Shown here: one piece after another, positions 56,841 to 64,000 of the stretch | Layout of the letters: each line of letters opens with the position of its first letter | How positions within the stretch are numbered: position 1 is the stretch's first letter | NCBI RefSeq assembly: GCF_000716715.1 | Contig: NZ_JNYJ01000009.1 | Coordinates: 186,001 to 250,000 of the forward strand | Direction of reading: 5' to 3' | From: Dactylosporangium aurantiacum | GTDB taxonomy: Bacteria; Actinomycetota; Actinomycetes; Mycobacteriales; Micromonosporaceae | Length of the DNA stretch: 64,000 nucleotides | Notes under the pieces: model-generated | What the model was told of the DNA's origin: nothing | The model's input: only the letters and a program-made list of their open reading frames with translations | Databases searched by the model: none | Program-made: the position numbers and the translations under genes

Positions 56841-58925
56841 ATGCCCAGAACACTCGCCTGGCTCGTCGCGGCCGTCATGGTCGTGGCGGCCAACGTGGTC
56901 GCGGCGCCCGGCGCGTCCGCAGCCACGTACACCCCACCCGCGCTACGGCAGCGGGTCGACCTCAACAGCGGCTGGCGCTTCACGAAGGGTGACGTCGCCG
57001 GCGCCGAGGCCCCCGCGTTCAACGACGGCGGCTGGCAGCAGCTGTCCGTCCCGCACACCTGGAACGCCGCCGACGGCGCCGACGGCGGCAACAACTACTA
57101 CCGCGGCGTCGGCTGGTACCGCCGCCACTACACGGTCCCGGCGTCCTTCGCCGGCAAGATGCTGTTCCTGCAGTTCGCCGGCGTCAACCAGGTCGCCGAG
57201 GTGTGGGTCAACGGCACCTACCTCGGCCGGCACGCCGGCGGCTACTCCCGCTTCCGTTTCGGCGCCACGTCGGCGCTCAAGGTCGGGCAGGACAACGTCA
57301 TCGCGGTCAAGGTGACCAACGCCAACAACGCCGACATCCCGCCGCTGTCGGCCGACTACACGTTCTACGGCGGCATCTACCGCAACGTCAGCCTGCAGGT
57401 CGTCGACCCGCTCGCGGTGCGGATGCTGGACTCCGCCGGGCCCGGCGTCTACCTGCGGCAGCGGTCCGTCACCGCCGCCTCGGCGACCGTCGACGTGACC
57501 ACGAAACTGTTCAACAACAACACCTCCAGCCGCTCCGTCGTGGTGCGGACGGTCATCACCGACGCCACCGGCACCGTCGTCGCCGACGCGTCGCTGCCCG
57601 CCCGCACGGTGGCCGCGAACGCCGGCGTCGACGTCGTGCAGAGCGTCACCATCGCCAACCCGCACCGCTGGGACGGGCTCGCCGACCCGTACCTGTACAA
57701 GGCGAACGTCGAGATCAGCTCCGGCGGCCAGGTCACCGACGTGGTCACCGAACCCCTCGGCCTGCGCACCTTCGGCGTGGACGCCAACAGCGGCTTCACC
57801 CTCAACGGGCGCCCGTACGACCTGCACGGCGTCAACCTGCACCAGGACCGCGCCGGGGTCGGCTGGGCCGTCGACGACACCCAGCACACCCAGGACTTCG
57901 ACCTGATCCGGGAGATCGGGGCGAGCACCGTACGGATGGCGCACTACCAGCACGACCAGAAGGACTACAACCTCGCCGACGAGCGCGGCCTGGTCGTCTG
58001 GGCGGAGATCCCGCTGGTGAACGACACGACCGACTCCGCGGCGTTCACCGCCAACGCCCGCCAGCAGCTCACCGAGCTGATCCGGCAGAACTACAACCAC
58101 CCGTCGATCGTGTTCTGGGGCATCGGCAACGAGCAGCGCGTCGACAACGCCGCCACCAACGCGCTGCTGGACCAGCTCGCCGGCCTCGTCGACACCGAGG
58201 ACCCGGACCGCGTCTCCGTCTACGCCAGCTGCTGCGTCAGCGACACCGGCGCGGTCAACAACCACGCCGAGGCCAGCGGCTACAACAAGTACTTCGGCTG
58301 GTACAACGGCTCGTACAACGACCTCGGCGGCAATCTCGACAACCTGCACGCGGCGAACCCGTCGCGGCGCATCGCCCTGTCCGAGTACGGCGCCGGCGCC
58401 AACACCACCCAGCACGCCCTGAACCCGGGCGCGCCCAGTCCCGGCGGCCAGTACCACCCGGAGGAGTACCAGGCGCTGCTGCACGAGGCGTCCTGGAAAC
58501 AGCTCGACGCCCGGCCGTACGTCTGGGGCACCTACGTGTGGAACATGTTCGACTTCGCCGCCGACGCCCGCAACGAGGGCAGCCAGCCGGGCATCAACGA
58601 CAAGGGCCTGGTCACCCGGGACCGGCTGACCCGCAAGGACGCCTTCTACTTCTACAAGGCGTCCTGGGCGACCACCCCGACGCTGTACATCACCAGCCGG
58701 CGGTGGACCCAGCGCACGACGGCGGCGACCGAGCTGAAGGTGTACTCCAACGCCGGCACCGTCACCGCCACCCTTAACGGCGCCTCGCTCGGCGCCCGGA
58801 CGAGCACCGACCACATCTTCAAGTGGACCGGCGTGACGCTGCGCCCGGGCGCCAACACGGTGCAGGTGACGGCGACGATCAACGGCAGCCAGGTCACCGA
58901 CACGGTGACCTGGACGCTGAGCTGA
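56841..58925 (+). CDS. Secreted glycoside hydrolase family 2 enzyme
   Basis: 694 aa from ATG at 56841 with AAGGGAG at five bases spacing. Signal peptide MPRTLAWLVAAVMVVAANVV then AAPGASA, cleavage near residue 28. Domains: jelly-roll with WQQLSVPHTWNAADGADGG and GVGWYRRHY, immunoglobulin-like domain, TIM barrel with LHGVNLHQDRAGVG and RMAHYQHD, then a C-terminal beta domain. Catalytic residues: acid/base Glu about 431 in GIGNEQ, nucleophile Glu about 515 in ALSEYGAG. GH2 covers beta-galactosidases, beta-glucuronidases and mannosidases; the linkage cannot be fixed from sequence, but being last in a uronate locus it may release uronic acids from glycans outside the cell. Confidence 0.93.
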   Translation: MPRTLAWLVAAVMVVAANVVAAPGASAATYTPPALRQRVDLNSGWRFTKGDVAGAEAPAFNDGGWQQLSVPHTWNAADGADGGNNYYRGVGWYRRHYTVPASFAGKMLFLQFAGVNQVAEVWVNGTYLGRHAGGYSRFRFGATSALKVGQDNVIAVKVTNANNADIPPLSADYTFYGGIYRNVSLQVVDPLAVRMLDSAGPGVYLRQRSVTAASATVDVTTKLFNNNTSSRSVVVRTVITDATGTVVADASLPARTVAANAGVDVVQSVTIANPHRWDGLADPYLYKANVEISSGGQVTDVVTEPLGLRTFGVDANSGFTLNGRPYDLHGVNLHQDRAGVGWAVDDTQHTQDFDLIREIGASTVRMAHYQHDQKDYNLADERGLVVWAEIPLVNDTTDSAAFTANARQQLTELIRQNYNHPSIVFWGIGNEQRVDNAATNALLDQLAGLVDTEDPDRVSVYASCCVSDTGAVNNHAEASGYNKYFGWYNGSYNDLGGNLDNLHAANPSRRIALSEYGAGANTTQHALNPGAPSPGGQYHPEEYQALLHEASWKQLDARPYVWGTYVWNMFDFAADARNEGSQPGINDKGLVTRDRLTRKDAFYFYKASWATTPTLYITSRRWTQRTTAATELKVYSNAGTVTATLNGASLGARTSTDHIFKWTGVTLRPGANTVQVTATINGSQVTDTVTWTLS

Positions 58926-58929
58926 CCGG

Positions 58930-58967
58930 CCGCGGTGCCGCGCCCGGTGACGGGCGCGGCACCGCGG
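58930..58967. terminator. Strong bidirectional terminator
   Basis: Perfect 17-bp stem (ccgcggtgccgcgcccg) with a 4-base loop gtga, starting four bases after the GH2 stop and ending four bases before the stop of the convergent membrane-anchored gene. Confidence 0.93.
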
Positions 58968-58971
58968 GCCG

Positions 58972-59982
58972 CTACTGCGTGTCGCCGGGCTTGTCGACGA
59001 TGATCAGCTTCGCGTAGATGGCCTGCCGGTAGACGTCGCCACGGTGGCTGACCAGGTCACCGTCGTCGCCGTGCGTCACGTGGTCCTTGATCGCGACGAG
59101 CCGTTCACCGATGAACTGGTAGGTCTCCTTGTCGAACAGCAGCTCCTGCGACAGGTAGCCCTCGAGGATCCGGCCGAGCCCGACCGCCGGCCGGCCGTCG
59201 ATGTTCACCGCGTCCGGGTTGAGCGTCATCCCCGGCGACTGCGCCAGGTGCCGGAAGATCGCCGCCTGCACGTTCGGCGGCACCACGTACTGGCCGACGA
59301 ACGCGTCCAGGTCGACGCCGAGCGAGCCGGGCCCCCGCACCGCGTCCGGAACCTTCTCCGGGCTGGTCATCGCCGTGATCGTCGACCACTCGACGCGGGT
59401 CCAGTATTCGCCCTGCCCCACCTTGTGCACCACGAGCTTGCCGTTCTCGTAGCTCGCCCGGGTCTTGCCGTCGACGCTCCACCACTCCTGGACCTTGCGG
59501 TTCTCGCTGCGGTCCGGCCGGATCGCCTCGTTCGGGTGCTCCCGCTCGTAGGCCGGCTTGTTGCGCAGTTGCAGCGTCTCGATGTACATGAACTGCTCGG
59601 GCCGCGGGTCCTTCCACGGGCGGCGCTCGGCCGTCCAGGCGGCGTTCTCCAGATACTCCGCGGCGCTGGCCGGGCGCAGGTACGGCAGCACGCCCTTCCC
59701 CGGCGCGCTCGGCAGGGACTCCGCCTTCGGTGCCGGCGGCCGGTCCTCGCCGCGGGTCGCCACGACGGCGACTCCGGCGACCACGGCGGCGGCCGCCGCG
59801 ACGGCGATCCCAGCGGTGAGGGCGAACTGGCGCCGGCGGTAGATCGGCCTGCTGGTCACGCGCTGCTCCTTCGATGACATCCGCTGGTGCAGGGCCGCCC
59901 GGGCCCGCTGCTCCGCCGCCTCGCTGGGCAGCTCGCCGGCGCCGAACGCCGTGCGCAACACGTCGATCTCGTCCACGTCCAT
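58972..59982 (-). CDS. CU044_5270-family membrane-anchored protein (putative anti-sigma partner)
   Basis: 336 aa. A cytoplasmic stretch of about 50 residues (VDEIDVLRTAFGAGELPSEA) is followed by one membrane helix (about 52-75, FALTAGIAVAAAAAVVAGVA) and an external domain with RPASAAEYLENAAWTAERRP, EQFMYIETLQLRNKPAYERE and VQEWWSVDGKTRASYENGKL. This architecture matches the actinobacterial CU044_5270 family, usually encoded next to an ECF sigma factor. The ATG shares a base with the sigma stop. It probably senses outside the cell and modulates the sigma factor, though a ZAS-type zinc motif is absent, so the mechanism is inferred. Confidence 0.85.
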   Translation of the reverse strand: MDVDEIDVLRTAFGAGELPSEAAEQRARAALHQRMSSKEQRVTSRPIYRRRQFALTAGIAVAAAAAVVAGVAVVATRGEDRPPAPKAESLPSAPGKGVLPYLRPASAAEYLENAAWTAERRPWKDPRPEQFMYIETLQLRNKPAYEREHPNEAIRPDRSENRKVQEWWSVDGKTRASYENGKLVVHKVGQGEYWTRVEWSTITAMTSPEKVPDAVRGPGSLGVDLDAFVGQYVVPPNVQAAIFRHLAQSPGMTLNPDAVNIDGRPAVGLGRILEGYLSQELLFDKETYQFIGERLVAIKDHVTHGDDGDLVSHRGDVYRQAIYAKLIIVDKPGDTQ

Positions 59983-60578
59983 CACTCGCTCACCTCGATC
60001 TCGGCGCCGAGCGCCTGCCGCATCTCCTGCCGCGCCCGGTGCAACCGGGACCTCGCCGTGCCGGCGGGAATGTCCAGCGCCGCCGCGGCCTCCTGCTGGT
60101 TGAGCCCCGCCCACGCCACGAGCAGCAGCACCGCCCGGACGGGCTCGGGCAGCCGCCGCAACGCCTCGGCGAGCCGGCCGCGCACGGCCATCGCGTCCAG
60201 GCGCACCGCCACGTCCTCGGCGTGGTCGTCCCCGCCCTCGCCCTCCGCGCCGAACGCCCTGGCCAGGGCCTTGTACCGGCGGGTCTCGGCCCGCGCGTGG
60301 CGGGCGATGAGGTTCGACGCGATGCCGTACAGCCACGGCCGCACCTCGGCGCGGGCGCTGTCGTAGCTGCCGCGCCGGTCGAACGCGATGAGGAACGTCT
60401 CCGACGCGACGTCCTCGGCCAGGTCGGGGCCGAGGCGGCGGGCCGCGTACGCGTAGATCTGCCGGTAGTGCCGGTCGAACACGGCGGTGAACCGCTCGGG
60501 TGTCCGCTTCGCCTGCTCGACGAGGTCGGCGTCGGCGTCGGGTCCCCGGGCGGTGCCGGGCTGTGTCACCACGACCAC
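59982..60578 (-). CDS. ECF sigma factor
   Basis: 198 aa from the GTG at 60578, which has GGAGGAG seven bases upstream; a GTG eight codons earlier (60602) lacks such a site. Region 2: FTAVFDRHYRQIYAYAARRL, LAEDVASETFLIAFDRR and RPWLYGIASNLIARHAR. Region 4: LAEALRRLPEPVRAVLLLVA, GLNQQEAAAALDIPAGTARS with RLHRARQEMR. It is a standard ECF factor of the type paired with CU044_5270 membrane proteins. The two genes are translationally coupled. No obvious ECF-type autoregulatory promoter could be assigned by eye. Confidence 0.93.
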   Translation of the reverse strand: MVVVTQPGTARGPDADADLVEQAKRTPERFTAVFDRHYRQIYAYAARRLGPDLAEDVASETFLIAFDRRGSYDSARAEVRPWLYGIASNLIARHARAETRRYKALARAFGAEGEGGDDHAEDVAVRLDAMAVRGRLAEALRRLPEPVRAVLLLVAWAGLNQQEAAAALDIPAGTARSRLHRARQEMRQALGAEIEVSE

Positions 60579-60684
60579 GTCCGCCCTCCTCCAGTCGTCC
60601 ACAGTTGCATCACACCTGTTGTTCGCCGGAGGCGCACAATGTGTTCGCGACGGTGGCCGTCGGTGCGTGGCGGGGGCTCGCCGG

Positions 60685-61023
60685 TCAGTCCGTCGTCAGC
60701 AACGCGACAACGCCGAGCCCGAGCGCGGCGAGCCCGATCGCGACCAGCGCCAGCACCAGTACCGCCCGCCGCCTGGTCCACCATGCGACGGTGAGCACGA
60801 CCATCGGGGCGATGAGCCCGTAGCTGACCGTCGTCCAGTGCACGATGCGCAGCGCCCGCGACTGCTCCGGCGTCGGGTCCTGGTCGGACTCCGGCCCGAG
60901 CTGCACACCCGCGTGCAGCGACAGGATCGGACTGGCGAGCCACAGCAGCATGAGGGCGAGCAGCAGCAGCGACAGCGGGGCCCGCCGCCACGTGAACGGC
61001 ACCTGGTCGGGACGGTCGATCAT
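60685..61023 (-). CDS. Small three-helix membrane protein
   Basis: 112 aa: MIDRPDQVPFTWRRAP, then three hydrophobic segments (LSLLLLALMLLWLASPILSL, VSYGLIAPMVVLTVAWW and AVLVLALVAIGLAALGLGVV) and a five-residue end. The external loop is acidic (PESDQDPTPEQS). No family recognised. TACCTT lies seven bases upstream of the ATG, so the mRNA is probably leaderless. Divergent from the Hsp70-like gene and separated by 123 bp. Confidence 0.7.
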   Translation of the reverse strand: MIDRPDQVPFTWRRAPLSLLLLALMLLWLASPILSLHAGVQLGPESDQDPTPEQSRALRIVHWTTVSYGLIAPMVVLTVAWWTRRRAVLVLALVAIGLAALGLGVVALLTTD

Positions 61024-61030
61024 GGGCGCC

Positions 61031-61140
61031 AAGGTAACCGCCGCCGGCAACGACCCCGTGCGACCGGCCGCCGCTGCCCGGTCGGGCCGGCAACACCGGC
61101 CGTGTCGCCCATGCCGGCGCCGGGCGGGAGTTCCTACCGT
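61031..61140. promoter_or_regulatory. Divergent leaderless promoters
   Basis: Minus strand: TACCTT (61036-61031) seven bases before the membrane-protein ATG at 61023. Plus strand: TACCGT (61135-61140) six bases before the Hsp70-like GTG at 61147. Between them no palindrome is obvious. Confidence 0.45.
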
Positions 61141-61146
61141 GGAGCG

Positions 61147-63426
61147 GTGGACGAGGGACGGCTCCGGCTGGGCATCGACGTCGGCACGTCCAGCACGGTC
61201 GCCGCGCTGATGGAGCCGTCGGGTCGGGTGCGGGTGCTGCTGTTCGACGCGTCGCCGCTGCTGCCGTCGGCCGTGCACGCCGGGGCGGGCGGCACGCTGC
61301 TCGTCGGCCAGGACGCGGAGCGGGCCGCGGCCGGCGACCCCGCGGGCCTGGAGCCCAACCCGAAGCGCCGCGTCGACGACGGCACCGTCTGGCTGGGCGA
61401 GCGGGAGGTCGCCGTGCCGGACCTGCTCGCCGCGCTGCTCGGCCGGGTCGCGGCGGAGGCGCACCGGGTCGCCGGCCGCGCGCCCGACGACGTCGTCCTC
61501 ACCCACCCCGCGACGTGGGCGTCGGTGCGGCTGGGCGTCCTGGCCGAGGCGGCCCGCCGGGCCGGGCTGGGCACCGTCCGGTTCGTGCCGGAGCCCGTGG
61601 CGGCCGCGGCGCACTTCGCGGCGACGGTCCCGCAGCGGATACCGCCCGGCCGGTGTCTCGTCGTGTACGACCTGGGCGCCGGCACCTTCGACGTCACCGT
61701 CCTGCGGCCGCACGCCGCCGGTTTCGAGACCCTGGCCACGGCCGGCCTCGACGACGTCGGCGGGCTGGACCTCGACGCCGCCGTCATCGCCCACGCGCGC
61801 GGCCTGACCGCCGGCAGCGGCGACGTGTGGCGCCGGCTCGACTGGCCGCAGACCCCGGCCGACCAGCGGTCCCGGCAGCTGCTGTGGCGCAACGCGAAGG
61901 CCGCGAAGGAGCACCTGTCCCGGCACGCCGCCGCCGACCTGCACGTGCCCCTCGCCGACGCCCAGGTCCGGCTCACCCGGGAGGAGCTGGACAAGCTCGC
62001 CCGGCCGCACCTGGACCGCACCGCGGCGCTGACCCTGTCCGCGCTGCAGGACGCGGCGGTCCCGCCGGAGCAGATCGGCGGGGTGTACCTGGTCGGCGGC
62101 TCGTCCCGCATGCCGCTGGCCGCGACGCTGCTGCACCGTACGCTGCACATCGCGCCGACGGTCCTCGACCATCCCGAGCTCGTCGTCGCCGAGGGCGCTT
62201 TGCACGCCACCGCCGCGAGCGCGCCCGGCCAGGCAGGCGACCCGCACCCGCCGGCACCGGCGACGTCCACCGCGTCGATGATGCCGCCAGCGCCCACGCC
62301 GCCGCCCACGCCCACGATGCCGCAGGTGCCGTCACCGTCCACGATGCCCCAGGTGCCGGCGGTGCCACGTCAGGCGCCTCCGGCCGGTCCACCGGTCACG
62401 GTCCCGCCGGCGGTGCCGGTCAGCGCACCGGCCCCGGCGGCGGCGGTCACCCCGCCGGGTTCAGGGCGGCCCGCCGCGCCGCCGCCCGGTCCTCCGGTCG
62501 CGCCGCCCGCCGCGCCGTTCGCCGGTCCGCCGACAGCGCCGTTCCCGGGTCCGCGGGCGCCGTTCGCCGGCCCGCCCACCGCGCCCGCGTCTGCCGCGCC
62601 GGTGTCCGGTGTCCCGGTCAGCCCGCCGGTGCCGCCACCGGCCAGCCGGCCGGCGTCGCCCACCGGCCAGTTTCCGCTGCCCGGCGACGCTGGTGGGCGG
62701 CGGACCGGCGCCACCGCGCGCGTCGTGCTCGCCGCGGGCGCCGTGCTCGCCGTCGTGCTCGTGATCGCGCTGCGGCCCTGGAACCTGTGGTCGGACGGCG
62801 ACGGCGGCGGCGACCCCGGCAGCGCGGGGCTCGGCGGCGCCGGCACCCGGTCGGCGACCGGCACCCCCTCACCGGGGCAGGCCACCGACGGGCCGCTGCA
62901 CACCGACGACTTCAACGGCGGCAGCCTGGCGTCCAGCTGGGACGTGGTGACGGGCGACTGGAAGGTGACCGGCGGCGAGCTCGTCGGCAGCTACGGCTCC
63001 ACGAGCGGCTGGCAGACCGTCATGCTCGCCAAGGACCTGCCCGACGACGTCACCGTCAGCTGCCGGGTCCTGATGACCGGCAAGGGCGTCGCGGAGCTGA
63101 TGCTGCACGCGTCCGGGCGGCGGTACGTGCGGGTGTACCTCTACGCCATCGACGGCAAGGTCGCCCTCGGCGACGGCAAGCTCGACAGCAAGGGCGCCGC
63201 CGACGGTGGCGGGTCGGTCAAGACCAAGAGCCTCTCGGTCAAGCCCGACACCTGGTACGACCTCGAGGTCACCGTCGAGGACGGGCGGTACACGGTCGAC
63301 GTCGACGGCGACACGATGGTCTCCTACACCGACTCGACGGACAAGCTGAGCGCGTCGGGACGGCTCGGGTTCACCGCGAACAGCGCCGCGATCCACGTCG
63401 ACGACCTGACGGTCGTCCGGGCGTAG
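61147..63426 (+). CDS. Hsp70-like ATPase fused to membrane anchor and external jelly-roll domain
   Basis: 759 aa from GTG at 61147. Residues 1-360 are an Hsp70/actin-type ATPase: LGIDVGTSSTVAALMEPSGR (phosphate 1), VLTHPATWASVRLGVLAEAA, FVPEPVAAAAHFA, VVYDLGAGTFDVTVLR (phosphate 2) and GVYLVGGSSRMPLAATLLHR (adenosine). There is no substrate-binding domain; instead about 150 residues of Pro/Ala/Gly/Val linker, a helix near 523-541 (VVLAAGAVLAVVLVIALRPW), a Gly-rich spacer, then about 180 residues with DDFNGGSLASSWDVVTGDWK, DTWYDLEVTVEDGRYTVDVD and LGFTANSAAIHVDDLTVV, the LamG/3-keto-disaccharide-hydrolase-like jelly roll. This puts an ATP-driven fold inside and a probable glycan-binding fold outside. 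Function unknown. Confidence 0.88.
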   Translation: MDEGRLRLGIDVGTSSTVAALMEPSGRVRVLLFDASPLLPSAVHAGAGGTLLVGQDAERAAAGDPAGLEPNPKRRVDDGTVWLGEREVAVPDLLAALLGRVAAEAHRVAGRAPDDVVLTHPATWASVRLGVLAEAARRAGLGTVRFVPEPVAAAAHFAATVPQRIPPGRCLVVYDLGAGTFDVTVLRPHAAGFETLATAGLDDVGGLDLDAAVIAHARGLTAGSGDVWRRLDWPQTPADQRSRQLLWRNAKAAKEHLSRHAAADLHVPLADAQVRLTREELDKLARPHLDRTAALTLSALQDAAVPPEQIGGVYLVGGSSRMPLAATLLHRTLHIAPTVLDHPELVVAEGALHATAASAPGQAGDPHPPAPATSTASMMPPAPTPPPTPTMPQVPSPSTMPQVPAVPRQAPPAGPPVTVPPAVPVSAPAPAAAVTPPGSGRPAAPPPGPPVAPPAAPFAGPPTAPFPGPRAPFAGPPTAPASAAPVSGVPVSPPVPPPASRPASPTGQFPLPGDAGGRRTGATARVVLAAGAVLAVVLVIALRPWNLWSDGDGGGDPGSAGLGGAGTRSATGTPSPGQATDGPLHTDDFNGGSLASSWDVVTGDWKVTGGELVGSYGSTSGWQTVMLAKDLPDDVTVSCRVLMTGKGVAELMLHASGRRYVRVYLYAIDGKVALGDGKLDSKGAADGGGSVKTKSLSVKPDTWYDLEVTVEDGRYTVDVDGDTMVSYTDSTDKLSASGRLGFTANSAAIHVDDLTVVRA

Positions 63427-63483
63427 CGCAGCCGGCGCCTCGACAGCTGCCCTGGGCACGCCTCATGCGCCCGGGCGGCACCG

Positions 63484-63975
63484 TCATCCCTGCGGCGTCG
63501 TCAGTGCCGTGAAGTACGGGCGCATGGACGGGTCGTAGTCCTCGAACCGCGGCATGGGGCTGCCGTCGCGGGAGGCGACGAGGGCGTCGAGGTAGAACTC
63601 CCAGCCGGGGCCGTAGTCGGCGACGCCCTCCGGGCCGCTCAGCCGGTGCACCAGGCGCAGCTCGGTGCCGCCGGCCACCGGGGACAGCAGCAGCTCCAGG
63701 TGCGCCATCTCGCTGGTGAGCGCCAACCGGTGGGGCGCCTCGCACGCCTCGATCACCGCTTCCGACCAGGGCGCGCCCTCCTCCTGCACCATCTGGTACT
63801 CGATGGTGCCGCCGGGCCGGCCGTCACCCTTCCACGGGCCGAACCAGCGGGCGGTCCGCTCGGACTCGGTGACGCTGGCCCACACGTCCTCGATCGGCGC
63901 CCGGAACGTACGAAGGATGACCAGGTCGCCACCCGTCGCGTCGGGCGTCCAGCGTCCACTCGGTGTAGGCGTCAT
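63484..63975 (-). CDS. SRPBCC/AHSA1-like protein
   Basis: 163 aa. The Bet v1-like fold starts LVILRTFRAPIEDVWASVTE then SERTARWFGPWKG, and includes GGTIEYQMVQEEG and LELLLSPVAGGTELRLVHRL, the usual AHSA1 pattern. Such proteins bind hydrophobic ligands and are often paired with ArsR-type regulators. The ATG overlaps the stop of a gene entering from the right edge by four bases (ATGA), matching that arrangement. Confidence 0.9.
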   Translation of the reverse strand: MTPTPSGRWTPDATGGDLVILRTFRAPIEDVWASVTESERTARWFGPWKGDGRPGGTIEYQMVQEEGAPWSEAVIEACEAPHRLALTSEMAHLELLLSPVAGGTELRLVHRLSGPEGVADYGPGWEFYLDALVASRDGSPMPRFEDYDPSMRPYFTALTTPQG

Positions 63976-64000
63976 GCGCTGCGTTCCTCCTGCTCGATAG
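63972..64000 (-). CDS. C-terminal end of an upstream gene, probably an ArsR-type regulator
   Basis: The last codons read IEQEERSA and then TGA, overlapping the SRPBCC ATG by four bases. Only eight codons are visible. ArsR-family regulators upstream of AHSA1-like genes commonly end this way, so the identity is an inference from context. Confidence 0.4.

Overview
The window is very G+C-rich with strong G/C bias at third codon positions, many GTG starts and an ECF42-type sigma factor with its DGPF/YciI partner. Gene families and style fit a soil actinomycete, most likely Micromonosporaceae or a close relative; the genus cannot be read from the sequence. No tRNA, rRNA, CRISPR array, transposase or integrase was seen.

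Layout. 1-13.3 kb: a translationally coupled cluster (PPOX/F420 enzyme, membrane-anchored protein, alpha/beta hydrolase, His-rich-repeat protein); a TetR/DUF2306 divergent pair; an ArsR-coiled coil-MMPL operon behind a 30-bp perfect palindrome; a ROK/HAD divergent pair; and an FtsX-type ABC exporter. 13.4-24.1 kb: a histidine kinase/response regulator pair, a MarR-VOC operon divergent from a phosphotransferase, secreted and HEAT-like proteins, an MFS carrier, a DUF4328 membrane protein and a SanA-like DUF218 protein. 24.1-27.8 kb: a small gene behind a LexA-like box, a TPR protein, two gene remnants, a glycerophosphodiesterase and an unknown protein. 27.9-35.1 kb: four minus-strand genes (HEAT-like protein, unknown protein with a membrane hairpin, LGFP-repeat protein, membrane NACHT NTPase), the best candidate here for an undescribed system. 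35.2-41.4 kb: small hypotheticals, a P450, a lipoprotein, an AAA ATPase and the ECF42 operon. 41.5-46.5 kb: a trypsin-like protease followed by the MoxR-DUF58-VWA-VWA module. 47.5-58.9 kb: a uronate catabolic locus. 59-64 kb: an ECF sigma with a membrane-anchored CU044_5270-type protein, and an Hsp70-like protein fused to a membrane anchor and an external domain.

The uronate locus is the clearest pathway. A secreted GH2 enzyme probably releases sugar or uronic acid outside the cell. A lipoprotein-dependent ABC importer (one ATPase, two permeases) takes it up. UxaC, a ManD-like mannonate dehydratase and a UxuB-like reductase would convert glucuronate through fructuronate and mannonate to 2-keto-3-deoxygluconate. 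A LacI-type repressor sits in the divergent promoter region, with an operator between -35 and -10. The importer and catabolic genes overlap by one to four bases, so they are translationally coupled.

Many genes that are not inside operons have a TANNNT -10 hexamer five to eight bases before the start codon, the arrangement expected of leaderless mRNAs. Several regulators have conspicuous palindromes over those promoters (TetR, ArsR, ROK, MarR). Low-complexity tandem repeats occur between genes (3.6, 9.6 and 15.4-15.8 kb) and inside coding sequences (2.7 and 10.7 kb). All functional statements are inferences from sequence; no database search was possible.
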